Shown: piece after piece, positions 27,676-36,276 of the stretch
Numbering within the stretch: the stretch's first letter is position 1
How the letters are laid out: the number at the start of each line of letters is the position of its first letter
NCBI RefSeq assembly: GCF_040117685.2
Contig: NZ_JBEDYP020000008.1
Location: 62,001 to 126,000, forward strand
DNA length: 64,000 bases
Source: Gracilimonas sp040117685
Lineage (GTDB): Bacteria; Bacteroidota; Rhodothermia; Balneolales; Balneolaceae
Direction: 5' to 3'
The notes under the pieces: generated by a model
The model's input: the letters and a program-made list of their open reading frames with translations, nothing else
Databases searched by the model: none
What the model was told of the DNA's origin: nothing
Translations under genes and position numbers: made by a program

Positions 27676-30060
27676 TCATTCACTTCTTAAACTTTTTACA
27701 GGGTTCGCGAGTGCTGCTTTTATTGTTTGATATGAAATAGTGCTTATAGCGATTACAAGAGAAACGAAACCGGCCAGCAGGAACACCCACCACGGGATAG
27801 GGACGCGGTAGGCAAATTCCTGCAGCCAGTTTTGAATTGCGAAATAACAGATGGGGATGCTGATCAGGAAAGCAATTCCAACCATCAGCGAAAATTCCGA
27901 AGAAAGCAACCAGGTAATTTGTGAGGCTTTCGCTCCTAATATTTTTCTAACTCCAATTTCCTTGCTGCGACGCTGGATCATGTACGTGATCAGTCCATAT
28001 AAACCCATACATGCCACTAAAATGGTCAAAATGGTGAATACGGTTAGAAGTCTTAAAAAGCGCTGGTCAGTCTGATACAACTGATTAAGGTGCTCATCCA
28101 GGAAGATGAAGCTAAAGGGAAAGTCAGGGACTACGCTTTTCCAGCTTTCCTGTAATGAGGCAACGGACTGAGACAGGTTTCCGGGTTGTAATCGGACGAA
28201 TACCTTTTCCATATTGGTGGGCGGAATGTACATGACCAACGGCTGAATTTGCCGGTGTAAGGAAGCAAAGTGGAAATCCTCGGCAACACCAATAACATAT
28301 CCGTCCATAATATCACTTACTCTCAACTCTTTGCCAATCGGATTATCCCAACCCAACGCCCTGGCTGCTGATTGGTTGATTACAATTCCATCGGCAGAAT
28401 CGGTGGCAAAAGAAGGGGCGAAGGAACGCCCTTCATCCATACGGATACCCATGGTTTCGAAATAATCGAAATGCACTCCATAGATATTCATCGGATACCC
28501 TTCCGGGTCGTCTCCGGCCGGGTAAACGGGAACCGTTCCGTTTCTTCCATCCAGTAAACCACCTCCCAAACTGGCGTTTACTACATGCCGGTTTTGCAGC
28601 AATTCATTTTTGATGGTTGGGAACCGGCGGGTCAGTTCTTCTCCATTCATATGCAACACAATCACCTGCTCTTCATTAAAGCCCAGATCTTTTGATTGAA
28701 TAAATTGAATTTGGTTTCGGATGATTAAACTTCCCGCAATAAGTACAATGGCAATTATAAACTGCCCGACCACTAATACCTTACGGACGGAAAAAACAGA
28801 ACTACCCGATTCTGCCGACCCTTTCAGAGCTTTGGAAGGCCGGAAGTTTGAAAGCATGAAGGAGGGGTAAAATCCCGCAAGTACACCAACAACTACTGAA
28901 AGCAATAGAAATACCGGAACCAGGTACAGATAGCCAGAGGCTTCCAGCTTCAGTTCCATACCTAATAGGGAAGAGGCAGTTTGAACTACGGGCTCGAGAA
29001 ATAACAAGGCTATACAAATGCTTAACAGGGTCAGAAGTATCGACTCAAATATAAATTGTCCCATCAGCGAGCTTCGTTTTGCCCCCAGGGTTTTACGTAC
29101 GCCTACTTCTTTACTTCTTCGCATAGCCTGAGCGGTGGAGAGGTTCATATAATTAAAGCAGGCAATTACCAGTAAAAAGAGGGCGATGGCTGACAGGCCG
29201 AATATATAGCCCCGGTTGCCTACCCGCATGACTTCTGAAGCATTTCTTAGGTCTGAAGCAAGGTAGATCTCATCGAGAGGTTGCAGGTGTAAGATCCGGT
29301 TTGCTCCCACATCTTCCCCCATGTGGGTAATAAGGAAATCGTTGAAATGAGCAGCTACTTGATCAGGGTCGGCTTGTTCAGATAATTTCACATAGGTATA
29401 GAAGGAAACCCACCCCCAGCTTTCGAGGGTGACGGGGTAACCACGTGGAACTTCGAAAGTGTCGAACGAGATGATAAAGTCAAAATTCAGGTGGGTATTT
29501 GACGGGATCTCCTCAAACACGCCGGTGACCGTCAACGGAATTTGGTTATCCAGATATAATGATTTACCCAGAGGATTTTCATCCCCAAAATACTTTTGAG
29601 CCATCGGTGCGGTAATAACCACAGAATTGATTTCTTTAAGGGCTGTAGCCGGATTTCCTTTGGCCAGCGGAAATTCGAAGATGCTGAACAGGGAAGAGTC
29701 GGCATAGGCTACATTGTATTCGTAAAACTGACGGTTTTTATAACTGAGAATGTTGGAGTCAGGGAATCGAAACCGCACCGCTTGTTCTATCTCCGGAAAA
29801 CTCTCGACCAGAGCAGGACCCATGGGAGGCGAAGTAGTGGCAAAGTGCCGGGCACCGGGTCGGTTTATTTCCTGGAAGGTAAGCCGATAAATTTGGTCCG
29901 CATTGGTATGGAAATTATCTACACTCAGCTCAGCCCGGACAAACAAAAAAATTACTATGCAGCAAAGCAGAGCTACGCTCAACCCGAATATGTTGATGAT
30001 CGAGTTTTCTTTATTTCGATAGAAATTTCGGAAAGCTATTTTAAAATAATTCTTCAACAT
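27676..30060 (-). CDS. Fused MacB/FtsX-type ABC permease (tandem copy 7)
   Basis: Permease of 794 residues from the ATG at 30060. The frame extends 20 codons further up, but those codons lie in an octamer repeat and the family opening (MLKNYFKIAFRNFYRNK) begins at 30060. Coupling motifs are SKEVGVRKTLGAK and SKEIGVRKILGAK. The first membrane segment is cysteine-containing (LLCCIVIFLFV). The C-terminus reads LANPVKSLRSE. Confidence 0.9.
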   Translation of the reverse strand: MLKNYFKIAFRNFYRNKENSIINIFGLSVALLCCIVIFLFVRAELSVDNFHTNADQIYRLTFQEINRPGARHFATTSPPMGPALVESFPEIEQAVRFRFPDSNILSYKNRQFYEYNVAYADSSLFSIFEFPLAKGNPATALKEINSVVITAPMAQKYFGDENPLGKSLYLDNQIPLTVTGVFEEIPSNTHLNFDFIISFDTFEVPRGYPVTLESWGWVSFYTYVKLSEQADPDQVAAHFNDFLITHMGEDVGANRILHLQPLDEIYLASDLRNASEVMRVGNRGYIFGLSAIALFLLVIACFNYMNLSTAQAMRRSKEVGVRKTLGAKRSSLMGQFIFESILLTLLSICIALLFLEPVVQTASSLLGMELKLEASGYLYLVPVFLLLSVVVGVLAGFYPSFMLSNFRPSKALKGSAESGSSVFSVRKVLVVGQFIIAIVLIAGSLIIRNQIQFIQSKDLGFNEEQVIVLHMNGEELTRRFPTIKNELLQNRHVVNASLGGGLLDGRNGTVPVYPAGDDPEGYPMNIYGVHFDYFETMGIRMDEGRSFAPSFATDSADGIVINQSAARALGWDNPIGKELRVSDIMDGYVIGVAEDFHFASLHRQIQPLVMYIPPTNMEKVFVRLQPGNLSQSVASLQESWKSVVPDFPFSFIFLDEHLNQLYQTDQRFLRLLTVFTILTILVACMGLYGLITYMIQRRSKEIGVRKILGAKASQITWLLSSEFSLMVGIAFLISIPICYFAIQNWLQEFAYRVPIPWWVFLLAGFVSLVIAISTISYQTIKAALANPVKSLRSE

Positions 30061-30065
30061 GGTGT

Positions 30066-30140
30066 AAAGTGTTAATGTGGGAACGTATTTATGTGTTTGT
30101 ACACGTTCACACGCAAACACTTAAACAAGTTCACAACTCA
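30066..30140. repeat. Inverted octamer array (AAGTGTTN / ACACNNNN family)
   Basis: Left arm AAAGTGTT/AATGTGGG/AACGTATT/TATGTGTT (30066-30097). Right arm ACACGTTC/ACACGCAA/ACACTTAA/ACAAGTTC/ACAACTCA (30101-30140). The period is 8, not 7, and the arms are complementary in sense. It begins 6 bases before a permease start codon. The rest of the gap to 30270 shows nothing clear. Confidence 0.8.
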
Positions 30141-30273
30141 TTATACACTTGATATTCAACTATCGTACCAAACTTTGAAAAGCACTCTAAAATAGCGTTA
30201 AAGGCTTTTTGCTGGTTAATACCTGTTCACTTCCCAACACCGGGTGTACGGTTATGGACAGTAGGGTGACCCG

Positions 30274-30348
30274 ACAGCTATCAGACTTCAGCGTTCAGTT
30301 TAAACCTATCGGGAATAACCTGAACGCTGATAGCTGTCGGCTGATAAC
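30274..30348. repeat. Inverted heptamer array, AGCNNTC family (copy 8)
   Basis: AGCTATC/AGACTTC/AGCGTTC, then a stem CAGCGTTCAG with CTGAACGCTG around a 17-base centre, then GCTGATA/GCTGTCG/GCTGATA. The stem sequence differs from copies 1-5 but stays paired. Confidence 0.82.
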
Positions 30349-32700
30349 TTATTCACTTTTCAGACTCTGAACCGGATTCACCAGTGCTGCTTTAATAGAT
30401 TGCCAGCTTACCGTGAGCCAGGCAATTAGGACCGCCAGGAAGCCGGATGCAGCAAATATCCACCAATTCAGGCCGGGGTTATAGGCAAAATCGGAAAGCC
30501 ATTGGTCCATCATCCACCATGAAATGGGTAAGGCAATTACAATGGCAATCAGTACGAGTTTGGTGAAGTCTTTGGTAAGATGAAGGACAAGGTTTTGAAC
30601 CGAAGCACCCAGAACTTTTCGTACACCGATTTCTTTAGCGCGCTGCTCAGCGGTGAATGCTGAAAGGCCAAATAATCCCAGGCAGGAGATGATAATGGCA
30701 AAAATGGAAAAGTATTTAGCAAGGTCGCCAATTCGCTGTTCTCCCCGGTATAAGGCCGCATATTGCTCGTCCATGAATTCATAAGCAAATGGATAAGTAG
30801 GATTGAATTCTTTGTATTTGGTTTCGATTTGTGCCAGCGTTTCCCGGATATTATCTGACTCAACCCGTACATAGGCCGCCCAGCCAAAGTCGGTAAGCCG
30901 GAAGAAAAGCGGCTCCACTTCATACCGCAGATTCTGGAAATGGAAGTCTCTAACAAGACCGATGATCTCGGTGTCTTCTTCCCATAATTGAATAACCTGC
31001 CCAACAGGATTCTCAAGACCCATAACATTGGCCGCTGTTTCATTAATCACAATGCGGGCCGTGTCTGCGCCAAATTCTTCTGAATGAGAGCGGCCTGCGA
31101 TTAGCTCAAAACCCATAGTTTCGATGAGTCCGAAATCTGCACTTACATTTTCGAATAAAATATGGGTGTCGGGTAGTTTGCCGGGCCACTCCAAACCGGA
31201 GGTGTTTGAATTTCTTCCCATAAACGACGAACTGGAACGCGAAGCGTTAACAACTCCGGGTATATCTTTAACCTGAGCTTTAAACGTATCCCACTTATCG
31301 TAGATATCACCTTCAACAGGAAAGGTGATAAGGTTTTCCTTTTTGTAGCCGAGGTTTTTGGTTTGGGTAAACTGAATTTGCTGGTACACCACAATGGTAG
31401 AAATAATCAGGATAACGGATAAAGAAAACTGAAATACTACCAATCCTTTTCGGGCAAAGGCTTCGCTGCCTGAAATTTTCAGATTGCCTTTTAAAGTTTT
31501 GACAGCTTCAAAAGAAGAGAGATAAAAAGCCGGATAGCTCCCGGCGATAAAACCGGTTACAAGGGCAGTTCCAAGAAATATCAGAAGCAGGGTTGGGTCG
31601 GAGTAGGTAATGTCGATGGCTTTATCAGTAAGGTCATTGAATATGGGTAGGCTCAATTCAACCAAAAAGACTGAAACCAACAGCGAGAAAAACGTGATGA
31701 TCATAGATTCCCCGATAAACTGCCCGATCAATGAGCCCTGACTTGCACCAATGGATTTTCTGATACCTACTTCTTTGGCCCTTTTAGTGGCTTTAGCAGT
31801 ACTCAGGTTCATAAAATTGATACAGGCAATCAACAGGATAAAAATGGCAACGATGGTAAATAATCTTACATAATCGATTCTCCCTCCCGTTTGTGCGCCG
31901 TCCTCAAATTGTCCGTACAGGTACAGATCAGCAAAGGGAAAAACGAAGAGATCCACATTCGAGTCGTCTTCATCTTTTTGTTTTATGAAGTCTTTTATCT
32001 TCGAATTTAAAGCGGCGACATCCACACCCGGATATAGCTTAGCAATAGTTCTGGGTCCGTTATTACCCCATCGGGTAGCCCATTCATTATTTTGGAGCCA
32101 GTCTTCGAAAGGAAGCACATAGCTGAACTGGAATGATGAATTTTCCGGGAGTTTCTCGAATACACCTGTTATGGTGTGGACTTCCGTACCATTGATGGTT
32201 ATGGATTCACCGACCGGGTTTTCTGTATTAAAGTATTTTTCCGCCAGCTCTTTGGAAATGGCTACGCTCTTAGGGCTATTGATCAGTTCATCCTTATTCC
32301 CATGTAATACATTGATGTTGAGGATATGGAAGAAGTCGGGCCGGGCGTAAAGTCCGGTTTCTTTTAGTGATTTTTCCCCTTTGGTAAACAGGTATTCAAT
32401 ATTCCAGGTATAGGTGGCTACATGCTCAAATTCAGGTACTTCCTCTTTCAGGGCGGGTGCCAAAATTCCCGGAGTGGAATGGGTAGTCATGATATCGCCG
32501 GAATACCGCTGGTGCTCCATCACCTGGTACATCCGGTCTGTATCGGCGTGAAAGCGATCATAATTCAGCTCATCAAGAACCCAGAGAAGAATCAGGATGC
32601 TACAAGCCATCCCAATGGATAAGCCTATGACGTTTATGAGGAAAGAACTTTTATGACGTTTGAAACTCCGAAAAGCAGTTTTTAAATAATTTTTGAACAT
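30349..32700 (-). CDS. Fused MacB/FtsX-type ABC permease (tandem copy 8)
   Basis: Permease of 783 residues, the first of the tandem set in transcription order. The opening is MFKNYLKTAFRSFKRHKSS, different from copies 2-5. Coupling motifs are AKEVGIRKSIGAS and AKEIGVRKVLGAS. It ends LVNPVQSLKSE. The gap upstream (32701-32990) is the largest before any tandem permease and is where a promoter for the set would be expected; I could not find a convincing sigma-54 or sigma-70 site there. Confidence 0.9.
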   Translation of the reverse strand: MFKNYLKTAFRSFKRHKSSFLINVIGLSIGMACSILILLWVLDELNYDRFHADTDRMYQVMEHQRYSGDIMTTHSTPGILAPALKEEVPEFEHVATYTWNIEYLFTKGEKSLKETGLYARPDFFHILNINVLHGNKDELINSPKSVAISKELAEKYFNTENPVGESITINGTEVHTITGVFEKLPENSSFQFSYVLPFEDWLQNNEWATRWGNNGPRTIAKLYPGVDVAALNSKIKDFIKQKDEDDSNVDLFVFPFADLYLYGQFEDGAQTGGRIDYVRLFTIVAIFILLIACINFMNLSTAKATKRAKEVGIRKSIGASQGSLIGQFIGESMIITFFSLLVSVFLVELSLPIFNDLTDKAIDITYSDPTLLLIFLGTALVTGFIAGSYPAFYLSSFEAVKTLKGNLKISGSEAFARKGLVVFQFSLSVILIISTIVVYQQIQFTQTKNLGYKKENLITFPVEGDIYDKWDTFKAQVKDIPGVVNASRSSSSFMGRNSNTSGLEWPGKLPDTHILFENVSADFGLIETMGFELIAGRSHSEEFGADTARIVINETAANVMGLENPVGQVIQLWEEDTEIIGLVRDFHFQNLRYEVEPLFFRLTDFGWAAYVRVESDNIRETLAQIETKYKEFNPTYPFAYEFMDEQYAALYRGEQRIGDLAKYFSIFAIIISCLGLFGLSAFTAEQRAKEIGVRKVLGASVQNLVLHLTKDFTKLVLIAIVIALPISWWMMDQWLSDFAYNPGLNWWIFAASGFLAVLIAWLTVSWQSIKAALVNPVQSLKSE

Positions 32701-32808
32701 GGTCAGACCCGGGTTATTAGTTACGGATGTTACACGATAAAAATCGGATCTCGTTACATGCGGATGGAGATTTTGTTCAAATAATTATGCTCATTCAGGG
32801 AAGTTATG

Positions 32809-32833
32809 ACTCACTTAAGGTTGAAAAGTGAGT
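32809..32833. other. Hairpin in the divergent permease/amidase gap
   Basis: ACTCACTT and AAGTGAGT form a perfect 8-bp stem around a 9-base loop, in the 290-base region between two divergent starts. It could be an operator or an RNA hairpin. The rest of 32701-32990 holds no array and no clear promoter. Confidence 0.4.
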
Positions 32834-32990
32834 TGAAGGATCTTAAAAAAATCGATCAGAGCACCGGCGATGTCTGTGTGGGGTGTGGTAGATGTTTGAA
32901 TTGTAAAATTATATACCAGAAGAAATTATTTGAATGTAGAAATTCAATTCTTGAGTAATTTCTATTTCACAACTCAAGCCGTGGATAACT

Positions 32991-34562
32991 TTGAAAACAG
33001 CATTATTTTTTTGGGCTATAACTTTAGTTACTACAGTTTCAGTATCCTGTCAGCCCCTTTCCTTAAAAAAGGAGGATGCTAAAAATTCATCATCATTCTC
33101 TAAAGAATTCGACGTTGTTGAAGCTACAATCGATAAAGTTCATCAGGCTTACACAGAAAATACTCTTTCAGCCGAAAGGTTAGTTGAAATATATCTGGAA
33201 CGCATTCGAAAATACGACCAGCCGTCCGGACTCAATGCTATCACCTCAATTAACCAAATGGCTCTTCAGGAGGCTCGTAATTTGGATGAAGAGTTCAGGA
33301 AAACCGGAGTACTGCGGCCGTTACATGGTATTCCTGTTATTGTGAAAGAGAATATTAGTACAACAGGACTTCAAACTACTGCCGGGTCGCTTGCCATGCA
33401 GGGTTTTATGCCTAAAGAGGACGCTTTTATTATAAAAAAATTGAAGGATGCTGGAGCCATCATTCTGGCAAAATCGAACATGGCAGAATGGGGAATTAAC
33501 GCTAATGTTACTATAAGTTCGGTAGCCGGTGAAACCCTTAATCCATATAACCTTGCATATACTACAGCCGGTTCAAGCGGGGGAACTGCGGCAGCAATAG
33601 CTGCTAATTTTGGTATTATCGGTATTGGAACAGATACAGGCGGGTCTATTCGGGGTCCGGCCTCTCATAATGCCATTGTTGGAGTTCGGCCTTCGATGGG
33701 ACTCACAAGCAGAAAGGGAATAATCCCCCTGAATTTAAGGAATGACGTACCCGGCCCTATGACCAGAACAGCAGAAGATGCAGCCCGGGTACTCGAAGTA
33801 ATAAATGGATACGACCCGGAAGACCCACTAACTGAATATGGAAGAGAAAAGTTGCCGGGCAGCTATACTGAGTTGTTACAAAAAGATGTGTTAAAAGGTG
33901 TTCGAATTGGTGTTTTTAGGAAACTTAGTAATTATGCCAGCCCGGAGATAGACGCTTTATTTCAACAAGCTATTTATGAATTAGAGAAACAGGGAGCTAT
34001 TATTGTTGAATCTTTTGAAGTGCCCGGCTTCGATTCACTCCGTCATAATCAATGGTGTGCGGTATTCCAGGACGATCTGAATGAGTTCTTGAGCAGTTTG
34101 GGTGACGAAGCTCCGGTTAATAGCTTACAGGAGGTTATAGCCTCGGGTAAATACTCTAAATACATTGAGAATGACTTGATTAATTATCAAAAATATATGT
34201 GGGTACAAGGGGAGACGGTTTGTGGCGGACCTTTTTCAGATACTAAAAGGATTGAGTTCAGGAATGCCATTCAACAAGCTATGAACCTTCAGCGGGTAGA
34301 TGCATTAATCTACCCATCCTGGAATCGAGCGCCAATTAAAGCGGGAACGCTATATGCTATTACGGGAGATAATAACCATGTCATTGCTCCGCATACGGGG
34401 CAACCGGCAGTGACAATACCTATGGGATTTCTGCCTGAAAACCTGCCGGCAGGGATACAGTTTTTAGGTCGTATTTTTGAAGATCATAAAATACTGAGTT
34501 ATGCATATGCCTTTGAGAGAGCAACCCGCCACCGGAAAAAGCCTAAAACTTTTTCGAAGTAA
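32991..34562 (+). CDS. Amidase-signature hydrolase, exported
   Basis: Amidase-signature enzyme of 523 residues that hydrolyses carboxylic amides. The catalytic triad is Lys119 (PVIVKEN), Ser195 (AGSSGG) and Ser219 (GTDTGGSIRGPA), all in family order. The N-terminus is a signal peptide with a possible lipoprotein cysteine at 20 (SVSC, a weak lipobox). The start is TTG, because no ATG occurs until codon 90. Exported enzymes of this family often act on peptide amides or acyl-amino acids; the substrate is not known. It runs opposite to the permeases on both sides, so it is probably not part of their operon. Confidence 0.9.
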   Translation: MKTALFFWAITLVTTVSVSCQPLSLKKEDAKNSSSFSKEFDVVEATIDKVHQAYTENTLSAERLVEIYLERIRKYDQPSGLNAITSINQMALQEARNLDEEFRKTGVLRPLHGIPVIVKENISTTGLQTTAGSLAMQGFMPKEDAFIIKKLKDAGAIILAKSNMAEWGINANVTISSVAGETLNPYNLAYTTAGSSGGTAAAIAANFGIIGIGTDTGGSIRGPASHNAIVGVRPSMGLTSRKGIIPLNLRNDVPGPMTRTAEDAARVLEVINGYDPEDPLTEYGREKLPGSYTELLQKDVLKGVRIGVFRKLSNYASPEIDALFQQAIYELEKQGAIIVESFEVPGFDSLRHNQWCAVFQDDLNEFLSSLGDEAPVNSLQEVIASGKYSKYIENDLINYQKYMWVQGETVCGGPFSDTKRIEFRNAIQQAMNLQRVDALIYPSWNRAPIKAGTLYAITGDNNHVIAPHTGQPAVTIPMGFLPENLPAGIQFLGRIFEDHKILSYAYAFERATRHRKKPKTFSK

Positions 34563-34574
34563 AAGAGCTTTCGG

Positions 34575-36122
34575 TTAATCAATATGCTCAAAGCTTTGAA
34601 TGAAGGCTGAACTCTCAAAACCCAGCCGGTCGACATAGGTGATTTGAAGTTCTTTCAGCAGAGACGCTCTGCCTTCCCGAAGGGCTGAATTAGCAGGGGC
34701 ATTGTTCACCTTGTAATAAGGGATCGCAGCATGCTGTCGGGTTCCGGGGATGATGATGGTTTCCCATGTTTTATCATATCGGGCATAGACGATCCATTTT
34801 GATACCCGGTTTAACTCTTCCTCCAATGTAAAAGAAAGGTGTCCTTTCTCCGTGGTAAAAGTAATATCAGGTGCTTTTAGCGGACGATGGTTTATCCAGT
34901 TCATGGACGGAATTAGGGCAGGCTGTTTGTAGGGGCCGTTAAGCAGGGCTTTGCGGAGTGTGTCGTTTTCCACCAAGCCGGTCATACTCCAGTGGATGGT
35001 TCCCGGTGCCTCCGGCAGCATGCCACGGGTTATCATAATTTGATTAATCACCTCGTCCGCCTGTTGTTCGCCCCGGTAGCGAGAAATACTCATGCCGGGC
35101 CAAACATGGCGACCTGTAAAGTTCTGTTCTTCCCACCATCCCAATAATACAGGAAAGCTTTGTGGAATCTGATTGACGGGCCAATAAAGCTGAGGGGAGA
35201 AATAATCTATCCAGCCCTTTCTCAGCCATTTTTTGGCATCGGCGTAAAGCACCTCATACTGATCCATCCCTGCAATGGAAGGCGGGCTTCCCGGGCGCCA
35301 AACACCAAACGGACTGAGTCCAAATTTTACGTAGGGCTTCTCTTTTTTTATGGAGCGATATAGGCGTTGTATGAAAGTATCCACGGCTTTTCTTCTCCAG
35401 TCGCTTCGGGAGAGCTTTCCCCCGGAACGTACATAAGCTTCCCAGCTTTCATCATCCGGAAAATCTTCCCCAAAATTATAGGAGGGATAGGGGTAGAAAT
35501 AATCATCGAAGTGAACACCGTCGATGTCGTATCGCTTCACGATGTCCATAACCACGGAGTGGGCATGATCCTGGGTTTCCTGCAGGCTGGGATCAAACCA
35601 CCAATATCCGCTTTTTAATCCAACTACCAGCTCTTCTTTTGTGTTCACGACGGAGTGCTCCGAAACCGGGCCACCTCTCACATGATGTGCACGGTAAGGA
35701 TTCAGCCAAACGTGAAGCTCCAGTCCTCTTTTATGAGCTTCTTTAATCCAGAAACTCAGAGGATCGTAATAGGGGTTGGGTGGCACGCCTTGCTGGCCGG
35801 TCAGGTAATACGACCAGGGTTCCAGCTCGCTTTCATAGAGCGCATCAGACTGAGGGCGAACCTGAAAAATAACAGCATTGAAATTTGTGGCCTGTAAAAG
35901 GTCGAGCAGTTTTATAGCCTCTTCTTTCTGCTGCTCCACAGGTATGCCCGGCTCACTGGGCCAGTTGATGTTGGCAACCGTTGCAACCCATGCGGCCCTG
36001 AATTCACGCTGAATTTCAGGATGGGAATCAGCCGGTTTTTTCGGGGAAAGTTTGAGGTACTGACAACCGGAAAGCATCAAAAGTAAACACAAATAAAGAC
36101 AGCACGAGATTTTCTTCGGCAT
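34575..36122 (-). CDS. GHL10-type glycoside hydrolase-like lipoprotein
   Basis: Family-10-like glycosyl hydrolase (GHL10/DUF187), 515 residues. The lipobox LSGC places the lipid anchor at Cys20. The conserved opening FRAAWVATVANINWPSEPG begins near residue 43, followed by FQVRPQSDALYESELEPWS, HVWLNPYRAHH and DGVHFDDYFYPYP, which form the TIM-barrel core. Members act on peptidoglycan-derived or other envelope glycans. Its stop lies 12 bases from the convergent amidase stop. It is transcribed in the direction of the permease at 36275 and may be co-transcribed with it. Confidence 0.9.
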   Translation of the reverse strand: MPKKISCCLYLCLLLMLSGCQYLKLSPKKPADSHPEIQREFRAAWVATVANINWPSEPGIPVEQQKEEAIKLLDLLQATNFNAVIFQVRPQSDALYESELEPWSYYLTGQQGVPPNPYYDPLSFWIKEAHKRGLELHVWLNPYRAHHVRGGPVSEHSVVNTKEELVVGLKSGYWWFDPSLQETQDHAHSVVMDIVKRYDIDGVHFDDYFYPYPSYNFGEDFPDDESWEAYVRSGGKLSRSDWRRKAVDTFIQRLYRSIKKEKPYVKFGLSPFGVWRPGSPPSIAGMDQYEVLYADAKKWLRKGWIDYFSPQLYWPVNQIPQSFPVLLGWWEEQNFTGRHVWPGMSISRYRGEQQADEVINQIMITRGMLPEAPGTIHWSMTGLVENDTLRKALLNGPYKQPALIPSMNWINHRPLKAPDITFTTEKGHLSFTLEEELNRVSKWIVYARYDKTWETIIIPGTRQHAAIPYYKVNNAPANSALREGRASLLKELQITYVDRLGFESSAFIQSFEHID

Positions 36123-36201
36123 AAAAACAAAATATGGAACTCTTTCAGGGGCAGATCGAAGGTAGCAACAATTGCGGAAGAAGGAAATGGAAGGAGGGGC
36201 A

Positions 36202-36276
36202 AGGTGTTAGGTATTAGGTTTTAGTGTTTTCCTGATGGGCACACTAAAACCTAACACCTTGCACCTAAAACCTGTT
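36202..36276. repeat. Inverted heptamer array (AGGTNTT / ACCTAAN family)
   Basis: Left AGGTGTT/AGGTATT/AGGTTTT/AGTGTTT (36202-36229). Right CACTAAA/ACCTAAC/ACCTTGC/ACCTAAA/ACCTGTT (36242-36276). The last unit contains part of the stop codon of the permease at 36275. It is a different unit from the AGCNNTC family, with the same 7-base period and inverted plan. Confidence 0.85.

Noticed and set aside
30061..30120. 20-codon N-terminal extension of tandem permease 7
   Set aside because: The codons lie in an octamer array; all paralogues begin at the equivalent of 30060.
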